Origin: DTKD01 sp050948905
Lineage (GTDB): Bacteria; Armatimonadota; UBA5829
Reading direction: 5' to 3'
DNA: 64,000 bases
NCBI GenBank assembly: GCA_050948905.1
Contig: JBMNES010000001.1
Location: 434,001-498,000 of the forward strand
A program made the position numbers and the translations under genes. Positions 59,122 to 64,000 of this stretch are shown piece after piece. Below the pieces are notes generated by a model that was given only the letters and a program-made list of their open reading frames with translations, did no database searches and was not told the origin of the DNA. Each line of letters opens with the position of its first letter. Positions within the stretch are counted from its first letter, which is position 1.

Positions 59122-59434
59122 CCTGTCAATTTCCCCTTTCAAATACTTATAAGGCAAACAAAATGCCGCATCTCAGTCCGCTTATATCCTGTCTTCTTAT
59201 TAAAGACAGCGCTCGCAAATGCGAACTGTGCAGACCTAAATAGCGGCGGTCGCAACGACTACGCACAGGTAGCCCTGATTCCTTTTTAGGAACCGAGAAG
59301 ATTATATGGCAAAGCCTCTGGCGTGTCAAGGATGCAAATGCTGCAAACTGTCTGCAGCAGTCCTTTTATGTTCATCGTACAAACAATAGGCCGGGGTATA
59401 CCCGGCCTTTGTCGCAACGTCTTGTAAAAGCAGT
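59122..59434. other. Non-coding gap between hppA and the GH130 gene
   Basis: About 310 bases without a gene. It should hold the hppA promoter region on the minus strand, and near its left part the terminator of the GH130 gene (59389-59410). A stem GAAGA...AGGAACC is not convincing. Nothing else is recognised. Confidence 0.5.
59389..59410 (-). terminator. Hairpin after the GH130 gene
   Basis: GGCCGGG/CCCGGCC stem (with TATAC at its centre), 25 bases past the stop at 59435; on the minus strand it is followed by TATTGTTTG. Confidence 0.65.
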
Positions 59435-60388
59435 TTATTCCATATCCTCGCCGTCGTTATATCCTAATTGACAGCGATCTATAAGATCATCCACATCGGC
59501 AAAGCCGAGGCAAATGCACGTATCTGCTGCGCCGTAATATATCCTCAACCTGCCGCCTTCTTCGAGAATAGCCCCACACGAGAAGACTACGTTCCCGATA
59601 TCGCCAACTCTCTCGTAGTATTCTCTCGGGGTTAGAATCGGAACGGCGCTGCGGCAGATAACCTTGGCGGGGTTATCCAAATCCAGCACCACCGTCCCCA
59701 TTCGATACAGCGGACCCGCCGAGGTATTTTTGACTCCGTGATATATATGCAGCCAACCCTGCTCGGTTTCTATTGGGGGTGTGCACGCTCCGATGCGGTC
59801 CTGATCCCAATAACCGCCGCGAGTGGTCATAACCACCTCTGAGTCTCCCCAATGCAGCAAATCGTCGGAGTATGATAGCCACATATTTCCTATTCCACCG
59901 CCATATGGCCGGTCGAGTCGGACATAACGCCCGTTGATTTTACGAGGGAACAGGCAACCGTCCTTATTTTCCGGCTGTGATATAAGGCCAAGTCGAGTAT
60001 AATTCTCGAAGTCACTGGTCTTCGCAAGAGCCAACCTCGCACCGTATCTGGAATATGCAGTATACATAATATAGTATTCGCCTTCGAGATACGTAATGCG
60101 AGGGTCTTCTATGCCCCGGCGCTCATAAGAACGGAAAGGCTCTTCTTTAGAAGGTTCCATCGCCGGCTCTGGATCAACCGTGAACCGATAGCCGTCGGAA
60201 CTGCGAGCCAAAGCGAACACGCTGCGCCCGGACAAGTCTTCAACTCTAAGCAATAAGAGATATTCGTCGCCCAGCTTTGCGCATGCCGCATTAAACACTG
60301 TGTTGCAGGGGAAAGGAACGCTGTCCAGCGTGATGATGGGATTTTTATGCCATCGCTCTACAGCATCTCTTCCGAGCTTCTTAAACAT
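59435..60388 (-). CDS. GH130-family beta-mannoside phosphorylase/hydrolase
   Basis: 317 residues from ATG 60388 (GGAGG with seven bases between). The five-bladed propeller pattern of GH130 is visible: FNAACAKLGDEYLLLLRVED, GIEDPRITYLEGEYYIMYTAYS with the catalytic Asp in EDPR, KDGCLFPRKINGRY, DRIGACTPPIETEQGWLHIYHGV and YYGAADTCICLG. GH130 members phosphorolyse or hydrolyse beta-mannosides. It fits with the other carbohydrate enzymes of the window. Neighbours are hppA and, divergently, the CPA2 antiporter. Confidence 0.9.
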   Translation of the reverse strand: MFKKLGRDAVERWHKNPIITLDSVPFPCNTVFNAACAKLGDEYLLLLRVEDLSGRSVFALARSSDGYRFTVDPEPAMEPSKEEPFRSYERRGIEDPRITYLEGEYYIMYTAYSRYGARLALAKTSDFENYTRLGLISQPENKDGCLFPRKINGRYVRLDRPYGGGIGNMWLSYSDDLLHWGDSEVVMTTRGGYWDQDRIGACTPPIETEQGWLHIYHGVKNTSAGPLYRMGTVVLDLDNPAKVICRSAVPILTPREYYERVGDIGNVVFSCGAILEEGGRLRIYYGAADTCICLGFADVDDLIDRCQLGYNDGEDME

Positions 60389-60673
60389 TCAATTCCTCCA
60401 CAGGAGTACAGACGCTGACAGATAATAGTATCGGGAGGATTTACTCTCAAATGTAGAGCATAAACAGCAAGGTTATGCACCAGCGGTTAGGAACCTCCCT
60501 GTTCCTGGACTGTGACCCTCTCTTTCGAATCTTTTCAACCGAAGGAGAGTATAATACACAGATATAATTACTTTACAGGCACAGCCCTGTGAAGTCAAGC
60601 AAAATGAGAGTCTGAAAAACTCACTTTTTCTTATGTGCAGCTTCTTCGCTCAACTAATTCGGAGGTTACCCCG

Positions 60674-61987
60674 ATAAGAACAAAATCAAAGGTCATTTTT
60701 GCCTCAATTGCCGCTTTGTCGCTGGTGTTAATATTGCAGGGCTGCGGCTCTGGTGAAGGCTCTGAAGAGATCAGCCGAGTGCTGCTTGGGTTGCTGGTTG
60801 CTCTGGTGGCGGCCAAGCTCGGCGGGGAGTTATTTGTGCGGATGGGCCAGCCGTCTGTGCTGGGCGAGTTGGTGCTGGGTATTGTGGTCGGCAATCTGAC
60901 TCTGTTCGGCTACGGAGGTCTGGATTTTGTCAGCGAGAATCTGCCCATAGAGATACTGGCGGAGCTGGGGGTCATCCTGCTGCTTTTTCAGGTGGGTCTT
61001 GAATCGGATTTAGAGAAGACCACAAAGGTTGGCGCTTCGGCTCTCCTGGTGGCGACACTTGGCGTTGTCGCGCCGATAGTGCTGGGCTTTATTGCCTCGA
61101 CGCTGCTGATGCCTGCGCAGGGGTTTTATGTGCATCTATATGTAGGCGTGGCATTGTGCGCGACGAGTGTCGGGATTACCGCCCGTGTGCTACGAGACCT
61201 GAGAAAATCCGACACTGCTGAATCTCGCATAATACTGGGCGCGGCGGTGTTGGACGATGTTATGGGGCTGGTTTTGCTGGCGATCATGCAGGGTGCGATA
61301 ACTGCTGCCAATACTGGCAAGCCGGTCGAGATAATGGACTTCGTTTATATAGTCCTTAAAGCCGTGGCATTTCTGGTGGCGGCCCCTCTTATCGGCAGAA
61401 AAGTGGCGCCGAAACTGTTTGATTTCGTGGCGAAGTTCAAAGCCGAGGACCTGCTGCTTGTGACTGCGCTGGCTATTTGTTTCGGATTTTCGTATATTGC
61501 CGTATTAGTCGGTCTGGCCCCGATTGTGGGGGCGTTTGCGGCTGGACTGGTTCTTGACGAAGCGCACTGGAGAAGTTTCAGCAGGCGTGGAGAGCGTTCT
61601 GTGGAGGATTTGATCGCGCCGATTGCGGGTTTTCTGGTGCCTATTTTCTTTTTCCGAATGGGCGCGTCGGTCGAGTTGACGAAGCTCATTCACCCGCAGG
61701 CGCTGTTGCTGTCTGCCGCACTTGTGGTAGCGGCGTTAGTTGGAAAGCAGGCTTGCGCATTGGGGGTACTGCAGAAAGGGCTTGACAGGCTTTCAGTGGG
61801 TATTGGAATGATCCCCAGAGGTGAAGTCGGGTTGATTTTCGCAGCGATTGGCGCAAGACTTATGCTGGACGGAAAGCCTGTGATAAACCCGGAGGTGTTC
61901 TCGGCTTTGGTCATAGTGGTGGTATTCACGACCGTGGTCACCCCGCCGCTGTTGAAATGGAGTCTGACGCGCAGGCGGACGGATTGA
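60674..61987 (+). CDS. CPA2-family Na+(K+)/H+ antiporter
   Basis: About 437 residues, twelve or so membrane segments, with the ion-binding Asp pair in VLDDVMGL, GQPSVLGELVLGI near the first segments and PRGEVGLIFAAIGA near the end, as in NapA/KefB/GerN-type transporters. The frame opens at GTG 60635, but the only good ribosome-binding site (GGAGG at 60661-60665) stands eight bases before ATA 60674. From there the product starts I-R-T-K-S-K, a hydrophobic stretch and LILQGC, a full lipobox. A rare ATA start and a lipoprotein-like N-terminus on an antiporter are both unusual. If GTG 60635 is used the protein is 13 residues longer. Confidence 0.85.
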   Translation: MRTKSKVIFASIAALSLVLILQGCGSGEGSEEISRVLLGLLVALVAAKLGGELFVRMGQPSVLGELVLGIVVGNLTLFGYGGLDFVSENLPIEILAELGVILLLFQVGLESDLEKTTKVGASALLVATLGVVAPIVLGFIASTLLMPAQGFYVHLYVGVALCATSVGITARVLRDLRKSDTAESRIILGAAVLDDVMGLVLLAIMQGAITAANTGKPVEIMDFVYIVLKAVAFLVAAPLIGRKVAPKLFDFVAKFKAEDLLLVTALAICFGFSYIAVLVGLAPIVGAFAAGLVLDEAHWRSFSRRGERSVEDLIAPIAGFLVPIFFFRMGASVELTKLIHPQALLLSAALVVAALVGKQACALGVLQKGLDRLSVGIGMIPRGEVGLIFAAIGARLMLDGKPVINPEVFSALVIVVVFTTVVTPPLLKWSLTRRRTD

Positions 61988-62130
61988 GCATGAGGACAAA
62001 GGGACCTATTAAGCTGCAAAGCCCTGTTTATTTTTATAGTTCGCTGTGCTCTGTGAAGGATTAACCTCTCCGTTCTATAATAAGCAATCAGGCGTAATCA
62101 TGCTCGACAATACAAACAAAAGGGTGAGAA

Positions 62131-63717
62131 ATGGGTGTGTTTTTGATAAAAGCGCTTAGGCGCTGTTTGCTATCGTGTTTCATTATTCTGCTAGCGTCTA
62201 ATATCACTTTCGCTGCAATTGGAATCTATAATTTCTCCGCATCCAAAACCCAATCATCTACGCTCGAAATCACTTACCGGTTGAATTGTCCGGGTACGGT
62301 GACCGTTGAGATACTCAATTCTTCTGGCACTGTAATAGACACCCTGGGGCCATTTGAGGAGGCCGCGGGTGTTCAAACACATGAGTGGCAGCCTGCAGAA
62401 TCGGGTGGTTCCTATAAAGCCCGCATATCAGCCACCTGTACTCAGGACGGCCAGCCAGGCGAATTGGTACGACTTTCTAGTGGCACCGTATCAAAATCAT
62501 TAAGGGGTGTGGCAGTTGATCGCAATCCGGATAGTCCTGCTTATGGCACTATCTACGTAGCAAATGTAAAAGCAAATCGCATTTTGGCTTATTACGCCGA
62601 CGGCACCGCTAAAAATTGGGCGGCAGAAAACGCTATCGGGAATTCGCTGCCAACGACGTTCAGCGGAAGCAACTCCGCTCCCTGGGGGTTGGGAGTAGAC
62701 CAGTTGGGTAACATCTATGTGGCAAATAAAGCCCTCATCAATGACAGGACAGGCGTCAAAGTCTTCGATCATAACGGCTATGAGCTGCATCATATTTTTA
62801 CCAGTGAAAAACAACTGATATACTGGCTGGAAGGGATTTCCACAAGCAACGGCTTGGAAGTCTGCGAGACTATCGATAAATACGTCCGCATCAGCAGTGT
62901 CGCAAACCCGGAGTGGGCCACTATAATCGGCCCGTTTGCAAATCTTAATTGCCATCAAATATGCTTCGAGGCCAGCGGCAATGCCTGCTACGTCGCGTGT
63001 GCAGGGGATACACCGGCGGGTCCCGACGTGATGCGCTATGTGCGAGTACCCGGCGGCACCTGGCTACAGGATACCAGTTTTAACACTGGCCTGAGTCAGT
63101 TTATCGGGCCGAGCGACATTCCGGCATCTCGATTTGTAACAGGTGTGAGTTGTTATTCGCCGGAAATCGGCCAGGCAGGCACTGCTTCAGGCATGCTCTG
63201 GGTTGCGTTGAGCTGTAAAAACACTTCATTCGGAGGCAACATTGTCCGACTTAACCTGGACAGCACTTCCTCCGGCCCGGCTTTTTTAAAAGGCCCCAAC
63301 CCTGGAAATAGAATAATCGCAGCAGATGCGGTCGGAAATATTGCTCTTGATGTGGGTACGACAAGTGTCGATGATCTTTGGACTACATGGGGACTATATG
63401 CTGTGGCAGGGGAGACTAATACAGACGTTAGAACCACTAACTCAGTCGTTATAGGCCAGTCGGAACCGGTACAAATAGTATCCAAAATATGCGACTGCCA
63501 CGCCGCACCAGATAATACGCTTGTACAATTCGACTCTGCGAAACCAGTTACGGCAGTATTCGACGGTTGCTTTTACATTCAGGAGCCTGATCACACTTGC
63601 GGCATAAAGGTTGAGTGCGAATCCTCAGTTGAGGTTGGCTCTTTGGCAAAGGTCAAAGGGACTATGAGCACCAATTTGGGGGAACGTGTTCTGGTCGATG
63701 CTATACTGCTGCAATAA
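62131..63717 (+). CDS. Secreted beta-propeller protein with FlgD-like Ig and OB-like ends
   Basis: 528 residues. Signal peptide about 1-28 (RRCLLSCFIILLASNITFA), then an Ig-like domain of FlgD type (TYRLNCPGTVTVEILNSSGTVIDTLG), followed by an NHL/SMP-30-like propeller with GVAVDRNPDSPAYGTIYVAN, GLGVDQLGNIYVANK and GNIALDVGTTSVDDLW repeats, and a C-terminal OB-like domain (FDGCFYIQEPDHTCGIKVE...VGSLAKVKGTMSTNLGERVL). The last domain resembles in layout the C-terminus of the tandem amidases. It contains many Cys residues in the propeller. Probably an extracellular or envelope binding protein; no enzyme motif was found. Confidence 0.7.
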   Translation: MGVFLIKALRRCLLSCFIILLASNITFAAIGIYNFSASKTQSSTLEITYRLNCPGTVTVEILNSSGTVIDTLGPFEEAAGVQTHEWQPAESGGSYKARISATCTQDGQPGELVRLSSGTVSKSLRGVAVDRNPDSPAYGTIYVANVKANRILAYYADGTAKNWAAENAIGNSLPTTFSGSNSAPWGLGVDQLGNIYVANKALINDRTGVKVFDHNGYELHHIFTSEKQLIYWLEGISTSNGLEVCETIDKYVRISSVANPEWATIIGPFANLNCHQICFEASGNACYVACAGDTPAGPDVMRYVRVPGGTWLQDTSFNTGLSQFIGPSDIPASRFVTGVSCYSPEIGQAGTASGMLWVALSCKNTSFGGNIVRLNLDSTSSGPAFLKGPNPGNRIIAADAVGNIALDVGTTSVDDLWTTWGLYAVAGETNTDVRTTNSVVIGQSEPVQIVSKICDCHAAPDNTLVQFDSAKPVTAVFDGCFYIQEPDHTCGIKVECESSVEVGSLAKVKGTMSTNLGERVLVDAILLQ

Positions 63718-63719
63718 GC

Positions 63720-64000
63720 CTAGGTCTTCGGCCACAAGCGAACCATACCTTTAAACACAAAGGCGCCGGTCAAAAACAGCACTCCAACAAACATGAATAT
63801 TCCTCGATAGCCGAAAAATGACGCTATCTGGCTTGCTATTAACGACGCCGCCAGCGCTCCAAAAGTGCCGGCAGACTGCTGGATTCCATAGGCTCGCCCT
63901 CTGAAATCCTCGGCTACTTTAGTGCAGGTGATTGCGCCAATGGCCGGACTCATCGTGGCCAGGCATACCCCCGAAGCAAAATATAACGCAGCGAACACCC
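63720..64000 (-). CDS. MFS transporter, 3' part only
   Basis: The 5' part lies right of the window, so only the last 92 or so residues are visible. They show three membrane segments and MFS-like motifs (GAITCTKVAEDFRGRAYGIQQSAGTFGALAAS, G-Y-R-G-I-F-M-F) typical of the region from helix 10 to helix 12. Substrate cannot be judged from this part. It is convergent with the propeller gene, whose stop is two bases from its own. Confidence 0.75.
   Translation of the reverse strand, partial: VFAALYFASGVCLATMSPAIGAITCTKVAEDFRGRAYGIQQSAGTFGALAASLIASQIASFFGYRGIFMFVGVLFLTGAFVFKGMVRLWPKT

Overview
The window looks like a chromosome segment of a free-living diderm bacterium that is poorly represented among model organisms. 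Evidence for a diderm: a secretin with pilM/N/O-type genes, lipoprotein signals and many cleavable signal peptides. GerMN-amidase proteins, a membrane pyrophosphatase, GTP-dependent PEPCK and abundant two-component and HD-GYP signalling would fit Armatimonadota or a neighbouring uncultured lineage. That placement is inference only; no rRNA gene is present. Coding is dense, TTG and GTG starts are common, and several intergenic gaps carry short dispersed repeats.

Region 1 (1-4475, + strand) is the most unusual part. It is a tightly packed, partly translation-coupled operon: a membrane RING-finger/TPR protein (truncated by the window edge), an E2 ubiquitin-conjugating-enzyme homologue with its catalytic Cys, a JAMM (JAB1/MPN) isopeptidase homologue with all metal ligands, a polytopic membrane FHA protein, a second membrane RING protein with a very acidic tail, and a lipoprotein. 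Four of the proteins carry copies of a short acidic-hydrophobic motif of the type D-[DK]-L-x-I-x-[LF], outside their folded domains. This looks like a membrane-anchored bacterial ubiquitin-like conjugation/deconjugation system. No E1 or ubiquitin-like modifier is visible; they may lie to the left of the window.

Region 2 (4508-12234) has a ClC-type chloride transporter with CBS domains, an OmpR-type regulator/kinase pair, a PAP2 phosphatase, a TPR/zinc-ribbon/methyltransferase fusion, a FucI-like sugar isomerase and tRNA-Gly(UCC). Region 3 (12322-23800, - strand) is a tandem triplication of about 1190-residue secreted proteins (GerMN, zinc amidase, Ig and fibronectin-like repeats), each with its own matching promoter (TTGnnn-17-CATACT) and GC-rich 3' hairpin.

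Region 4 (23843-33900) holds an amidohydrolase, pckG behind a long leader with an 18-bp-stem attenuator, cobO and dnaA, a SpoIIE-type phosphatase, a secreted TIM-barrel protein and an HD-GYP regulator. Region 5 (33940-44494, - strand) is a type IV pilus/type II secretion-like operon running pilM, N, O, P-like, secretin, ATPase, platform protein, two GspG-like pseudopilins and three minor pilins. Its secretin gene begins inside four 42-bp tandem repeats.

Region 6 (44583-64000) contains a small membrane protein, an Hsp20 chaperone, a sugar-hydrolase-like protein, a sugar isomerase/epimerase, an RDD protein, a Nudix hydrolase, a multi-GAF histidine kinase with a sigma54-type regulator lacking a DNA-binding domain, a ferredoxin-like protein, a hexapeptide acyltransferase, a membrane pyrophosphatase, a GH130 enzyme, a CPA2 antiporter, a secreted beta-propeller protein and the 3' part of an MFS transporter.
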